From positions 82,557,838 to 82,621,837 of the forward strand of contig CM043953.1 of NCBI GenBank assembly GCA_014529385.2: DNA of 64,000 nucleotides, given 5' to 3'. The stretch is from Adiantum capillus-veneris (Eukaryota > Streptophyta > Polypodiopsida > Polypodiales > Pteridaceae). The notes under the pieces are model-generated. The model saw only the letters and a program-made list of their open reading frames with translations. It had not been told where the DNA came from and made no database searches. Numbering within the stretch: position 1 is the first letter of the stretch; each line of letters begins with the position of its first letter. Both the position numbers and the translations under genes were made by a program. This document shows positions 12,218 through 24,771 of this stretch, in pieces.

Positions 12218-13195
12218 AAACTCTTCAGGGTCTCTACCATCGTTGAATCTCTGCAGATGCAAAATTTAGGACTTTGGATCGGGCATTTCTTGGATTCAAG
12301 ATGAGAAACCCTTGTTGGATCTCCATTGTAGCCCATGTTAGCTGCATTGCAAATTAAGAGTGAATGATACCATTTAGTTACTCAAGGAACATACCTCCAT
12401 AATAGTGGCTAGCTTAAGTTGATCTTTTGAATACTTGAGAGGACATCTGGATCTGGTGACTAGTTGCATTGATATTTGTCATGTACGGTTGAAACTAATC
12501 TAGCAATTGAAGGTGTACTCTATTGATGTAGAAGCATTTCTCTTGCCCACTTGAACTTTCTCTCGTTTGTGCCCAAATTCAATGACATGACCATGCACTC
12601 AAGGCTCCAAACATGATCTAGAACATGAAAAAATTGTAATCAATTTGATAATACAAACCAGCCTTTGCATATATAGTACAAGCTTCTAAAGATTGAGGCA
12701 TCTCCATTGTCAAGTCTGCCAAGCAATCACCTCATATGGTCATTGTCTATACAGATCTTGATAGTTTTTACAAGGTTTAATAATGTTGAGATTTTCACAA
12801 GGTAATTTAAAGATTAAGAACAAAACCCTAGCTTTACGCGATTTGAGTTTTCTCAACTTTCTTCCATGTATTGAAATAGTTCAAACTTATGGTGCAACCC
12901 ATTGCGTAGCATGAGTAGAGAATTTGGGTAAACGTACAAAGCATTCAGCTAAACAACTTTCATGTGTTTATGAAAAGATAAACCATCTGGTTGTAAGCAA
13001 CACAACAAAGAACATTGACATTTGTGAGAGAAATAAAGCAACCCCATACTTGACATCTCTAAAAGGAATATAATTGCAATATTTTTTCTAGAAATTTTTT
13101 GCTACATAGTATGACATAGTAAATTCCATTGGCGGATTTTCTCCTAATCCAGCTCCTTTCTGCACCTTGCCGTGCATTATCAACTTGCTCATGGT
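12218..13195. other. Unassigned AT-rich spacer
   Basis: About 1 kb with no recognisable coding domain, RNA gene or repeat within the window. Confidence 0.4.
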
Positions 13196-13450
13196 TTCCT
13201 AGGGTGCTATGCACACCAGAGTGTTGTAGGGCATGCTACACTTTTAGAGGAACTAAGTAGGGCATCCCACACTTGTAGAGGAACTTTCTCAAGGTTTCTT
13301 AGGGTGCTATGCACCCCAGACTACTAGAGGGCATTCCATATTTTCTCAAAGTTCCCAAGGTGCTATGCGTCCCAAACTACTAGAGGGCATCATGCACTTG
13401 CTCAAGGTTTCTCAAGGTGTCATGCACTCTAGAGTATTGCAGGGCATCCC
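13196..13450. repeat. Degenerate ~55-60 bp tandem repeat
   Basis: At least four units built around AGGGTGCTATGCACCCCAGA followed by CTACTAGAGGGCAT and CTCAAGGTTTC. Directly abuts the larger tandem array. Confidence 0.85.
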
Positions 13451-13456
13451 ACACTT

Positions 13457-14580
13457 GTAAAGGAGAGACAGTATTGGCAAGTGGGTTTGATCTCGATTAC
13501 CCATGACATGAGCAACATACACCAATCATCTGGCAGGATTTGGGTCGCCATGGGTCCAAGAGTCAGTAGCAACGAAAAAACGTAGCAGATTTTAGAGAAA
13601 ATATGCATTCCTCTCATTGGCGAGTTATGAGTGGTTCCCTTGGAGAATGGAGACCATGGATTGCACGTTTTTAGAGTGTTGAGGAGGCATGTTTAGTGTC
13701 AAGGTGGTCTGACGCTTAGAAACCTCATATGTTCGTCAATGAGGAACAAATGAGTGTGTTTCAAAGGGAGTTGAGTGAGGCTACATAAGTCTATAAGGAG
13801 AGCCGATCTTGGCAAGTGGGCGTGGATCCCATCACCCATTGTGTGAGCAACACACGCCAATAATCTAGGTGCGTTTAGGCTGCCATGGCTACAAGATTTA
13901 ATGGTGATGAAAAAATGCAATGGATTTCAGAGGAAATGTGCATTCCTCTTGATGGTGAGTGAGGAGTGGTTCTAATGAAAAATGAAGCCCATGGAATGCA
14001 TGTTTCTAGAGTATTGAGGAGGTATGTTTAGTGTTAAGGTGGTTTGACGCTCAAAATACCTCAGATGTTGGTCAAAGAGGGAGTGTGTTTCAGAGGGAAT
14101 TGAGTGAGATTCCGTCGGCTTATAAGGAGAGCCGGTCTTGGAAAGTGCGTTTGAATCCCATCTACCCATGGCGTGACTAGTACACACCAACGATGTGGCT
14201 GAATTTGGATTGATGTAGCTACAAGAGTCGACGGTGAGAGAAAAACGCAACGGATTTTAGAAGAGAAAATGCACTTTCCTCTCAGAGGCGAGCAAGGAGT
14301 GGTTCTGATGGCAAACGAAGCCCATGGAGTGCATCTTTCTACAGTCTTGAGGAGGTATGTTTAGTGTCAAGGTGATCGGACGCCCAAAACCCTCAGATGT
14401 TGGACAAAGAAGGATAGATAAGTGTGTTTGAGAGGGAGTTGAGTGAGGCTACGTCGGCCTATAAGGAGAGGTGGTCTAGGAAAGTAATTTGGATATCGAC
14501 TACTTATGGTGTGAGAAATACACACCAATGATCTGGTAGTGTTTGGTTCATCGTGTCTCTAGAGTTTGTGGGACAGGTTT
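13457..14580. repeat. ~335-bp tandem array
   Basis: Landmarks recur in order: AAGGAGAGMCRG at about 13459, 13793, 14121 and 14461; CACCAATRATCTGG-type boxes; GAGTGGTTCYNATG; GAGGAGGYATGTTTAGTGT. That gives three full units and a partial one, roughly 75-85% alike by eye. Short frames inside repeat the same peptide and are not separate genes. Confidence 0.9.
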
Positions 14581-14806
14581 CTAACCTCACTCCTCTCTTA
14601 TTACAAACATAGCAAAAACCACGAACATAATTGTCAATCCATGGGACAAAGCTGACTCAACTAGTTCATAGAGGCTACAAGAGATTTTCAATCTCTTGCA
14701 AAACAGCAAACAACTTGCATCTAACTCAAGATACACTTAAATGACCAAAATCATCAAAAGCTAGTCGCTAATTGGAAAACAAATCGCAACCGTTACAGCA
14801 TCAAGT

Positions 14807-15127
14807 TGTAAAGAAAGAGGATGCAAGAGAGCTACACAAGACAAGCACAAAGCACACAGAGATGGAAAGCTTCTTCTTCTTCGTACAAAAAAGAGAGTAC
14901 AAAATGAATAAGTGCTAAAACTGAAAAGTAGCACATATGTACATGCGGTCACTAAGTGTGAACTCGCTAGAAGCGTACTAGGTTGACACTATAAGTGTAG
15001 TCCAGCTGTAGAATCACTGGCAGAGATCCTCCGTGTCGGTCACCTAACGCGCCAGTGAGTAAATGTCGTAAGCGGCCAAGACCCATAGTGGATGCCAACT
15101 CAAGATGTAGAGCTCGACATCTCAACA
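14807..15127 (-). repeat. C1 3' LTR
   Basis: On the minus strand begins TGTTGAGATGTCGAGCTC and ends CTTTACA. It is preceded on that strand by the polypurine tract GAGCTCGAGGGGGAG (15128-15142). Confidence 0.95.
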
Positions 15128-16449
15128 CTCCCCCTCGAGCTCTGCATGTCGCAGAGTCCAAGCATAGTCCGGAAACGTCAAAGCTTCTCAGCTTCGAGGG
15201 CCTTGGTAAAGATATCTGCTATCTACTCCTTTGTGCTGATGTAGACCAAGTCAATGTCGCCCACCAACACTCGCTCTCGAACGTAGTGGTAATGGACCTT
15301 TATGTGCTTGGTCCTAGCATGGAACACTGGGTTCCTAGCCAACTGCATGCTGCTGAGGTTGTCACAATGGATGAAAATCTGCTGGTCCGCCTGCACTCCC
15401 AAGTCCTCAAGTAATGTGCGTAGCCAACCTACCTCGCACGCAACAACTGCTGCACCTCTGTACTCGGCCTCTGTGCTCGATAAAGCAACCGTAGGCTGCT
15501 TTTTGCTGCTCCAAGTAATAGCAGCTTTCTCAAAAGAGAACATGAATCCACTCGTAGATCTCCTATCAATAATGCTACCTGCCCAATCTGCATCTGTATA
15601 CCCATACAATGCTAATGGCACATCTGTTGCATAGAACAATGCGTAGTCAAGATTCCCTTGCACATACCGAAGTGTGCGTCATACTCCATCCAAATGTGGC
15701 TTCCTCGGAAGCTGCATGAAGTGACTCTCCAAGCCTAGTGTGTAGCTCAAGTCTGCCCTCGTGATAGTCAAGTAGATTAGACTACCCACAATCTTCCTGT
15801 ACATCTTGACATCCTCAACAACATCACCCTTCTCTGCACTCAGCTTTGCATTCACATCCAAGGGAATAGAAATTGGCTTACAATCAGCCATACCATACTT
15901 TGACAACATGTCCAAAGCATACTGTCTCTGTGACAACCATACACCCTCTGGAGTCCTGATCACCTCAATGCCAAGAAAGTAGCGCAACTCGCCCAAATCT
16001 TTCATTTCAAACTCCTGTTTGAGAAGACCCTTCACATGGTCAGTCTCCATAGCATTGTCACCCACAATAATAAGGTCATCTACATATATGGTAATGACCA
16101 CAATCCCCACATCACTCTCACGGACATAGAGTGAATGATTAGCATGAGCTCTCCTAAACCCAATACTGACAAGATACTTGGAAATCCTGTCATACCATGC
16201 TCTAGAGCCCTGCTTCAAACCATACAAAGCTTTGAGAAGCCTGCATACATAATCTGGGTAACCTGGATCGACATAACCAGGTGGCTGATCCATATACACT
16301 TCCTCTTGAAACTCACCATTCAAGAAGGCATCCTTTACATCCATTTGACGCATAATCCATCCTCTAGATGCAGCCACTTCTATGACAGCTCTCACAGTCG
16401 TCATCTTTGCCACTGGAGCAAAGGTCTCCTCATAGTCTATGCCATACGT
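15128..16449 (-). pseudogene. C1 reverse transcriptase and RNase H
   Basis: Copia reverse transcriptase: QMDVKDAFLNGEF carries the first catalytic Asp, and IYVDDLIIVG is an intact Y-V-D-D box. RNase H follows, with YTDADWAG, SSTEAEYRGAA and HCDNLSSMQLA, so its Asp, Glu and Asp are kept. The C-terminus ADIFTKAL and a final LGLCDMQSS run into the polypurine tract. All of it lies in one frame with gag and integrase. Four stops interrupt the region and its upstream edge: TAG at 16450-16452, TGA at 15679-15681, TAG at 15223-15225, and a TGA about 40 bases further on. Each sits where the family usually has Gln or Arg. Confidence 0.93.
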
Positions 16450-16452
16450 CTA

Positions 16453-17955
16453 TGCATAACCCTTTGCGACCAGCCTTCCCTTGTGACGCTCAATGTTACC
16501 ATCAGCCTTATGCTTGGTTTTATACACCCATTTACAGCCAATAGCTTTCTTGCCACTTGGCAATGGCACCAACTCCCATGTGTCATTTGCTTCCAATGCA
16601 GCCATCTCTTCATTCATTGCATCATCCCAATGCACATTTCCAACTGCATCCTCAAAACATGTGGGCTCCACATCCCGTATCACCTTAGCCATGTAGGCTT
16701 CGTGATGTGCTAGATACCCATCATAAGTCAATTTTTGAACTGTATTTTTGACTCTGTTAGATCTGCGCGGTCCTGGGTCACTCCTTTGCCCTCTAGCATC
16801 TTCTTGTACTTTCCTTACACCAAGTGTCCTGACAGCCGGAATTCCAAATTCCTCATCAAGACTTTGTTCAGAACCATCTGAATCCATGTCTACATGTGAA
16901 AAACGAGATGATGCATCAACCATAAGGGGAGGTTCATCAACCTTTTCCTTTCCTTTTCGTGATACATTCCCTATACCTGTTGGTGGAGTAACCTGCGTAC
17001 GTAGTCTACCATTCCATGGCTTCTCAACAGAGCCACAAGAAGAGGACTCTTGTGGTCCACTCAAAACCTGTGACTGTGGCCTCACATTTTGTACAACCAC
17101 ATCATCTTTTCCATCATCCCCATTAGTGCCATGTGCATTACTGTACCAGCTGCTCATCTCATCAAAGACTACATCTCTGCTCACTCGTAATTCTCATGTA
17201 GTAGGATTGTAGCACTTGTACCCCTTTTGTTCAAGGGAATATCCCACAAGAATACATTTCTCTTCTTTAGGATCCAATTTCCTACGCAACTCATCTGGTA
17301 CATGCACGTAAGCTATGCAGCCAAACACTTTCAAGTGTGCCAAATCAGGCTTTGTACCTGTAAACTTTTCCTCAGGTGTTACATCATGCACCGCAGCTGT
17401 AGGTGTCCTGTTCATAATGTACACAGTTGTATTTACAGCTTTAGCCCAGAAATGATGAGGCATGTTCTTCTCATTCATCAATGCACGTGCAACCTCTGCA
17501 ATGTGCCTGTTTTCCCTTTCTGCGACCCCATTCTGTTGTGGAGTATATTTGCATGTAAACTGCCTGCGTATACCATGCATTCACAAAAAATATGAAAAAT
17601 CATTGGAGAAGTACTCTCCCCCTCCATCTGAACTCAATGTCTTGATTTGCATATCTGTCTTCTTCTCAATCATGACTTTGAAGTCTTGAAAGTGACCAAA
17701 CACTTTACTTTTGTTACGCATGAAGTAGACCCATACTTTCCTTGTATGGTCATCAATGAAAGAGACATAATACCTGCAACCATGTATACTTGCAGTATCG
17801 TTTGGACCCCAAACATCTGTGTGAACCACCTCAAGTGGATTTTTACATACATTGCACTCATGTGGAAATGAGCCCTTTGACTGTTTTCCAAACTGGCATG
17901 CTGCACACACTTTATGCATACCATCCACCTTGAATTTGGGCAAACCTTTTACAAT
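16453..17955 (-). pseudogene. C1 integrase
   Basis: The zinc-binding CAACQFGKQ pair is followed by the core domain, with VVHTDVWGP, TLSSDGGGEY and NGVAERENRH giving an intact D-D-E triad. After the core come LKVFGCIAYVHVP and the GKR-like region before reverse transcriptase. The frame is continuous with gag. It is broken by TGA at 17581-17583, TGA next to 17194, and TAG at 17956-17958 at the gag boundary. No frameshifts. Confidence 0.92.
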
Positions 17956-19449
17956 CTATTTTGATTGCATGCTGCGCAATCTTTGCTCATTGACATGGAC
18001 AATGCGTTTGTGCCAAATGTCAACATCAACCACAACACCTGTGCCCTCTGCAAATAATGCAGCTTTTACCTCAAGCATGTCTACATTCAGCGTAAACATT
18101 CTGCCCACACATTTTCCCTTTGTGATCAGCTTACAGCCATTCTGGAAATCTTCTACATAACAACCGTTCGGATTGAAACAAAACTGCAAACCCTGCTCAA
18201 CCATTTGTCCAACAGAAACACGATTCTTTGTAATGTTTGGGACATGAAGTACATCTGCTAAGTACTTTGATTTCCCACTCTTCGTATTTAGAGGTATGTC
18301 CCCCACATGAGCAATGGGGTGAGCTGTGTCATCTCCTGTCTGAACATAGCATGACACATCTGGTTTGCGCATATCTCTAAACCACTCTCCACGAGACGTC
18401 GTGTGATTAGAGGCACTTGAATCCACATACCAAACATCATCTTGGGTGGAATTCTCTGCAGTCATTGTATTCATTACATGCTGCATAACAAACATGCGCT
18501 CGTTTTTGTTGTCATCTGCATCTCTACTAGTAGATGCATAGTTGCCCAGTTCTCTCTTTCCACTTGCTTTTCCCTCTGGACAGTCACGTGACATGTGACC
18601 TCTTTCACCACAAGTCCAACATTCTCTGCTATCTACAATATTTTGCTGCCTACTTGATCCTGCACCACGACCTCTTTGACTCCCCCTGCCTTGAGACTGG
18701 TTTCCCCTGACACCTGTATTGTTTTGATTTGATTGACCTTCTTGAAATTGGCCCCTGCAACCCCTTGGGCCTCGACCATGACCTCTACCTCTACCTTTGT
18801 TGGAGTTAGAATAGAAATCCTGTTCAAAATTATTTCTGCCATGAGAAGAAGATGTGTCAAGGTTCTTCTCCTCAAGAATAAGCATAGAAATCAAATCTTG
18901 GAACACGGGGATGTCGTCTCTTGTATTCATGGAAGACCTGAAATGTACATACTCATCTCCTAGACCATCCAAGCATGCACGGACAATGTCATTGTCTTCA
19001 ACTGAGACTTTAATAGATCCAAGAGCCTCAACGATACTCTTGATCTTCAAAGAATAATCATTGATGGAGAGGTTGTTCCTCTTAACTTGATTTAGCTCTG
19101 ACTTTAGTTGAAGCTTCCTGGCCTTGGAGTTCACCTCGAACACTTTGCCTAAGTTTTTCCATGCAATGGCGGGGGTTTCAGCATCCTGTAGATAGCCCAT
19201 CATGCCATCGGTGATGCTCATAGAAAGCCAATACATCACTTTGCTCTGGCCTTGTTGCAAGTCCCTCAAAGATTTCCTTTGTTCTACTGTAGCATTTGCC
19301 TTGGGAATCTCTGGTTCCTTTTCATTGTCTCCTTCTACATAGTCCCAATAACCTTTTCCTTTTAGGAAATTTGTTATTCTAAACTTCCATGCAGGGTAGT
19401 TATTTTTCTCAAGCTTCTCAGTAACAATCTGACTGAAACCGTCAGACAT
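17956..19449 (-). pseudogene. C1 gag and protease
   Basis: A 497-codon open frame starting at ATG. A UBN2-type gag (about residues 15-200; NNYPAWKFRITNFL, then LKIKSIVEAL) is followed by an RGRG-rich linker and a perfect zinc knuckle CWTCGERGHMSRDC (about 274-287). The protease motif is VDSSASNH (about 341); the family usually has D-S-G-A. The frame ends with the integrase zinc histidines WHKRIVH. This segment alone is intact, but the polyprotein is cut by TAG immediately after it. Confidence 0.93.
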
Positions 19450-19666
19450 CTTGAAGCACTAAGACAAAATAGATGCAATCTGCAAAAACCTGCAAATCTG
19501 TTGAACCTGCTATCGTGGTACCTGTAACGCTTTCTACACTCAATGAGTGTCCACAATCAAGCGTACATACAACCACTATACTTGGACAGTAAATCTTTGT
19601 GTACTGCACTTTGGAGACCTGTTCAAAAAATTGTACGGAAAACACAATTGCGTACGAAAAACTTGT
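19450..19666 (-). other. C1 5' leader, gag-proximal part
   Basis: Untranslated leader upstream of the C1 gag ATG. It reaches the insertion junction around 19666-19690. Its outer end holds the 18-mer TGCGTACGAAAAACTTGT (19649-19666), which recurs inverted at 31433-31450. Confidence 0.7.
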
Positions 19667-19689
19667 ACGAAAGTGTGATAGTGGTATTG

Positions 19690-20070
19690 CCTTGTGTTAG
19701 ACAAGTTACATAGAGACATTGCTTTGTAAGTTTGGACTTGAGGATTGCAAACCTATTTCCACTCACATGGAAACATGTTTGAAATTGATTCTTCATGATG
19801 CTAGTGATCCTGCTGATGTCACTCTTTACCAAGCTGATGTTGAATGCCTCATTTATGTATGCAACACGAGGCAAGATATTCAGTTTGCAGTCTCACAGGT
19901 CATCAAATTTATGCATAGCCCAGGGTCTAAGCACTGGCAGGCTGTCAAGAGGATTTTCCGCTACTTGAGTGACACTTTACATCTTGGCTTGTTTCATCCC
20001 AAGGGGGGATCATTGTTGCTAGATTTACATTCTTTTGAGGACTCATATTGGGATGGTTTCTTTGACACGT
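19690..20070 (+). pseudogene. C2: copia RT/RNase H fragment, left part
   Basis: Plus-strand copia sequence: LLCKFGLEDCKPISTHMET, then VECLIYVCNTRQDIQFAVS, then WQAVKRIFRYLSDTLHLGL and the start of RNase H. It is interrupted after D-T by the G element. Joining 20070 to 30206 through the ACGT duplication resumes the copia RNase H pattern V-S-T-R-G-F. No gag, integrase or 5' LTR of this copy is present to the left. Confidence 0.9.
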
Positions 20071-22130
20071 TGTCGTGCTGTGACACGTACATAGTGGGAA
20101 CGCATGCTACAAGATCTATCTTGTAACTTTTTAGATACATAATTATCTTTCCTATAATGTACATATGCATATTTAAGTATAATAATAATCCTTCTATCTC
20201 ATCCTATTATTTTTCTAAAGGGTAACCTATCCTTACTTTACCATCAGAAAATACTATGGGAAAAGGTCAATAGCTCTACCTCTTTAACTTGGGGCAAAAA
20301 GCATTGATTCTTTATTTCTACTATCTCATTATCATCTCACACCCTAGCTAGATCCTATATCTAGGGTAAACTCCAATATATATATATTCTATGTTTTTTT
20401 TATACTTTTTTTATATTTATTTTTAAATAGCTACTAGGAGGGAATCAAATCCTAGTGGGACACCACGTGGCATGATTTGAAAGATACACTATTTTAATGC
20501 ATTATTGCAAGCATGATTACAAAAATTTGTCAAGGAGCAATGTCATACTTTCATATGGCATGAGGTGTCGTTTGGAATTAAATGAAAGTCTAGGCTAAGG
20601 AGACTACGGGAAGACTTTTGCTGCCAGAAATGGACCCTATTTTGATGATTTTTTTACACAAGGTTCCAATCCGAATTGGAAAATGATTTTAAAATGAAAA
20701 TCGTAGCTACTGAGCTGAAGTTTCTGCCCATATTTTTAATTTTGTATTTGGAGCCACGGTTGAGGAGATATGATCAAAATACTGGACCCCAGTCTGCCCA
20801 CATCATGTAGGGACAGCTCATTTCCAACTTTTCCAATTCCTATTCACACTGGCTCCTCTCTTCTTATGTAAACCCTTGGGGGTTCCCTTCACCTATAAAA
20901 GGGGACCTCTTCTTCCTTGAAAAGGAACTCAAGCATTCAAGCCATTTAATTCTTGAGGGAGTGAGTAGTAATGCCTAATTGTACTTAGCCATTAACATAA
21001 GCGTAAGCCTACACTTTCTCCTAGAAGAAGACTAGCCATTCTTGCAACAAGCTAACCTTGGAAGATCAACTCTAATCAAAGAAGGTCTTGCACTTGATGT
21101 ATCAATCAAAGTGGAATTATCCACGCTTCTTCTCTCTCCATCAATAATGGTGCGAAGGGTTTGTCAAGTAAGATGTGTTCCACATTGATTTTTTCTTGAT
21201 TTCTTGTTGTTTTCATTTTCATCTCTAATCCAAAAAATATATATATATGTATCTAATCTTATCTCCTTAACCAAACCTATCTCTCTCACTCTTAGTAATT
21301 CATCCTCTCTACAAATTTTAGGTTCTCCTTGCTACAGGTACATCTCTCCCCGCAGTTTCCTTATTGCCTATGGGCAAGAATAGGGCTTGGGAGGGAAACT
21401 TCTCAGCTCTTCACTTCTCTCATATCTACATTTCTCTCATATCTACGTTTCTCTCATATCTACATTTCTCACATATCTACATTTCTCACATACTATCCTA
21501 GATGAATAATCCACATGATGATCATTTCTATCGCTTTCACTCTGTACGATCTATTAGAATTAATGTATGGATTAGCCGTAATATACACTTTCAACAACGT
21601 ATAGTGTTTCTTTTCGGCCCTGAAAGGCTCAATGAAATACTTCTATCACCGGATCCCATCATACTACCTCTCATAGACTTTAATTTTTCTTTTGATGTAA
21701 GCGTAGTTATCTTGCTATGAACCAAGAGGATTTGTACACACAATTAATCCCAATCACTAGACAAAATATATATATTATGGTAAGCACAAAACTACAATTC
21801 CAAAGAACAATTCGTAACCTATTTGGTCAGTCAAGATTGAATGCCATTAACTCATCTATTAACCCTTTCATATTACCCATAATACGATATGACCATAGCC
21901 TTGATGTTTTCATTTTCGTATTGTTTTGACATTCTCTTTTGTGTTCTTTCTTTGTGTGTGTGGGTGCAAGAGAGAAAGAGTGAGTCTTCTTTGATTGCAC
22001 TTCTTTCCAAACCCTAGTCTTCATGTCATCTATGGTTTAACTCCTTCATATAGTTTTTGTTGAGTTCACGCACAAACTCTCACAGCCATAAGCCCTGTGC
22101 TTTCATGGCAAGACCGCAAATTTCTCGACA
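20071..22130 (+). repeat. G 5' LTR
   Basis: Starts TGTCGTGCTGTGACACG, ends GCAAATTTCTCGACA. It contains several copies of CTCATATCTACATTT near 21417-21490; the 3' LTR has fewer. A sampled 225-bp stretch differs from the 3' LTR at about 5% of positions. Short frames at 21502-21929 also occur in the other LTR and show no known domain. Confidence 0.95.
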
Positions 22131-22136
22131 TATTTT

Positions 22137-22150
22137 TGGTGAACCCGACG
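22137..22150 (+). promoter_or_regulatory. G primer-binding site candidate
   Basis: TGGTGAACCCGACG lies six bases after the LTR. It begins with the TGG that pairs with a tRNA 3' CCA. It is not the initiator-Met sequence, and I cannot name the tRNA. Confidence 0.5.
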
Positions 22151-22183
22151 CGAAACTGTCTGGGTGAGATTTTGTGGATAACC

Positions 22184-24559
22184 ATGGGTGATCATGTTGA
22201 GCAACAAGGTATGCATTTTGACCCAGCAACAATGAAAATTTTTCAAGCATTTGCAATGTTCATGCAACAACAACATGCCATTGAAAGAAGGGAGATTTCA
22301 GCAACGAAGGCCATATAAGCAGTCGTCAATAGAATGGATCAGTTCAATGGCAAAGATGTAACCAAGTACCTATGCGAGGATGTGAAGGAGATGGAGCTGC
22401 ATCGCGTGTCAGAAGGTGAGATGATTCAAAGCTTTGAGCTAGTTGTTGCTCCAGAAATTAGAGAGCATGTTAGGGTAATTAAAGATGGGCATGGGAGAAA
22501 TTGGGAAGAACTCAAAGTAGCTTTAAAGGAGGAATATTTCATGGAGGACTCTGAGAGAGTGACCAAAAGGACATTCTTAGAATGGGTAGTCAAGCCAAAG
22601 CAAGGACTATCAATAACAGAGCTACTTAGGGAATTTGAGCGGCGCTATGCACAACTCACCAGGACAGAAAGGGCCACACTAGTTGCAGAGAAGACAGATC
22701 TTTTCTTACAAGCTGCAGGTAAAGAATTTTAAGAAAATTTGGAGCTTCTTCTTGAAGATAAAGATGTTGAGCAAGGACTAAAGACCGACTGGAATGAGGT
22801 TGAAGGTGCTGTCTCACTGCTTGCCAAACGAAAAAGAAGAAGGGACAAGATGGTAGTAAACACTACAAGTCCTTCCACCTCAACTTCTGACAAAATGGTA
22901 AAGCCTACTTTTATCGCTCCTAAATTTGATGAGTCCATGCTAGATGAGCTTGTGAAGGGAATGCGTGACTTGAAGGTGAAGTTTGCAAAGCTTGAAGAAA
23001 AAGGCCAACCATCATGGCCACTTCCTAGGCAAAGACAACAGCCCAAAGAAGGGTTTGTTAATAGATGTATTTGGTGTGATAGTACATACCATGTAAGAAG
23101 GGATTGTGATGATTTTAGTGATGCTTTGTCAAAAGATGTTGTCTTTTTTAAGGATGGTAAAATCCACTTAAGAGAGACATTTCTACCCTTGAGAACTAAC
23201 TTTGGGAAGGGGGGAATGCAAACCTTAGTTGAAGATATGGCAACTAAGCATGCCACCTCTTCAGTTGAGGCAGCTACTTATGGAGTAAAAATTGAACATT
23301 TTTGTGATGAAGAGGTGAGTGACCATCATGGTCAAATTTGGCCAAACGTCATGCAATTAGCTAAAAAGGGAAAGCTTACAAAAGAGATTCTACATGAAGC
23401 AGGTGATTGCATACGTCTAGAAACAGGATGGAATGATCTAGTGGACTCATTGTCAGTGCATGCCTACATTACAAAATGCCAACAAAATGAGGCAATTGTA
23501 GAAGAGAAGCGCAGACGTGAGAATGCTGATGAAGGACCATCAAAAAGAGCTTCTAGAAGTGGGGGAAGAAGCGACTCAATGCCTTCTCAAACACCCTCAA
23601 CACAAGGAGCATCTCCACATGAAGTACTCATGGAGGAGTCTACAACAGGAAAGAAGAAAGAGCCAACGAAGGTTAAGACAAAAGGCCCAACTTATAAACT
23701 ACAATCTGATATTGAGGTTGCTACAGATTTAAAGAAAGTCTTGGAGGAAAGGATCTTGAATAGAAAGATTGAGTTTACTCTGGGAGAAGTTCTTGGCATT
23801 GCAAAGCGTGAATTCCATGAGGAGATCATTGAAATCATCAAGAGGAAGAGGCAAACCCTTGCTGAAGTTTCTCGTCCACAGGTTGAAGGGGAAACCTCGA
23901 AGACACAAGGGATGCAACTGCAAAATAAAGAGAATGATGGAGCAGTGGTAGGATGCTACCAATCTAGTGGGAGAGTGAAGCAAGTGCATTTCTCAAATGA
24001 TGATGAAGAAGTTGAAGATATTCCTAGGAGTTACTATTCACGAAGTCATTGGGCAAGGGCTACTACAGAAACTTTGGTCAAGGTAGGTGATCTTGAAGAG
24101 CCATTAGTTGCCTTGATTGACCATGGTTCAGAAATAAACATAATGTCAAAGAGTCTCTACAACAAGTGCAAATGGCCGATGGACACAGATCATGGCTGGA
24201 TGGTAAAAGTGGCAAACAATTCATCCGGTGAATTGTATGCAGCATGTCCAGGTGTGAAGGTAACAATAGGTGATGTAAAGATTGACCAAAACTTCTTTGT
24301 ACAAGATACGTCTTCATATCATCTCATCCTTGGACAGCGCTACATTGTGGGAGTTCGAATGGAAACAAAGGTAATGGATGATGGTTCATCATATGCTAGG
24401 ATACGTAGCAAAGATGGTAAACGAGCTGTCCAATTTCTCACAGTTTGTGTGAACCATGAAAGAAATCGTGACAACCTCAGAGAACATCCTCTACCAAAGG
24501 TGAGCAAAGAGTTTCATGATCATAGAGAAATGATGGGTTTTGGCCAAGTACCATTGTAA
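22184..24559 (+). pseudogene. G gag and aspartic protease
   Basis: One frame from ATG at 22184 with stops TAA at 22316-22318 and 22730-22732, then open to 24559. The gag core is KYLCEDVKEMELHRV to LLREFERRYAQL. A zinc knuckle CIWCDSTYHVRRDC (23066-23107) follows, then FKDGKIHLRET. The retropepsin motif ALIDHGSEINIMS at about 24110-24148 has His where Ser or Thr is usual, followed by the LILGQRY flap/core region near 24320. The frame ends at TAA 24557-24559 and pol resumes in another frame. Confidence 0.88.
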
Positions 24560-24771
24560 AGCGGGATTGCAGTGGTACAAAAAGAAAAAGGGTCTCGCCT
24601 GATCCAAAAATAGGTGAAGCGTTTTCAACGAGCTCCTTGGTAACAAAGAATGGATCAATATGTTTTACAAAACTTGAAGATTTGAAGAGATGTGAGAGGC
24701 AATATGTGCATAATGTACAAATAGGCATAAAAAAGAGTGGGTTGCTAGAGCCTACTGAAAATGTTTAGGGT

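Noticed and set aside
13200-14560. CRISPR-like array
   Set aside because: Units are long, diverged and contiguous without unique spacers, in a plant-type sequence; an ordinary tandem repeat.
15055-18160. Plus-strand ORFs across C1 gag-pol
   Set aside because: Antisense shadows of a clear copia polyprotein.
21502-22024. Small ORFs in the G LTRs
   Set aside because: Present in both LTRs but short, without domains, and differing by missense changes; more likely chance frames.
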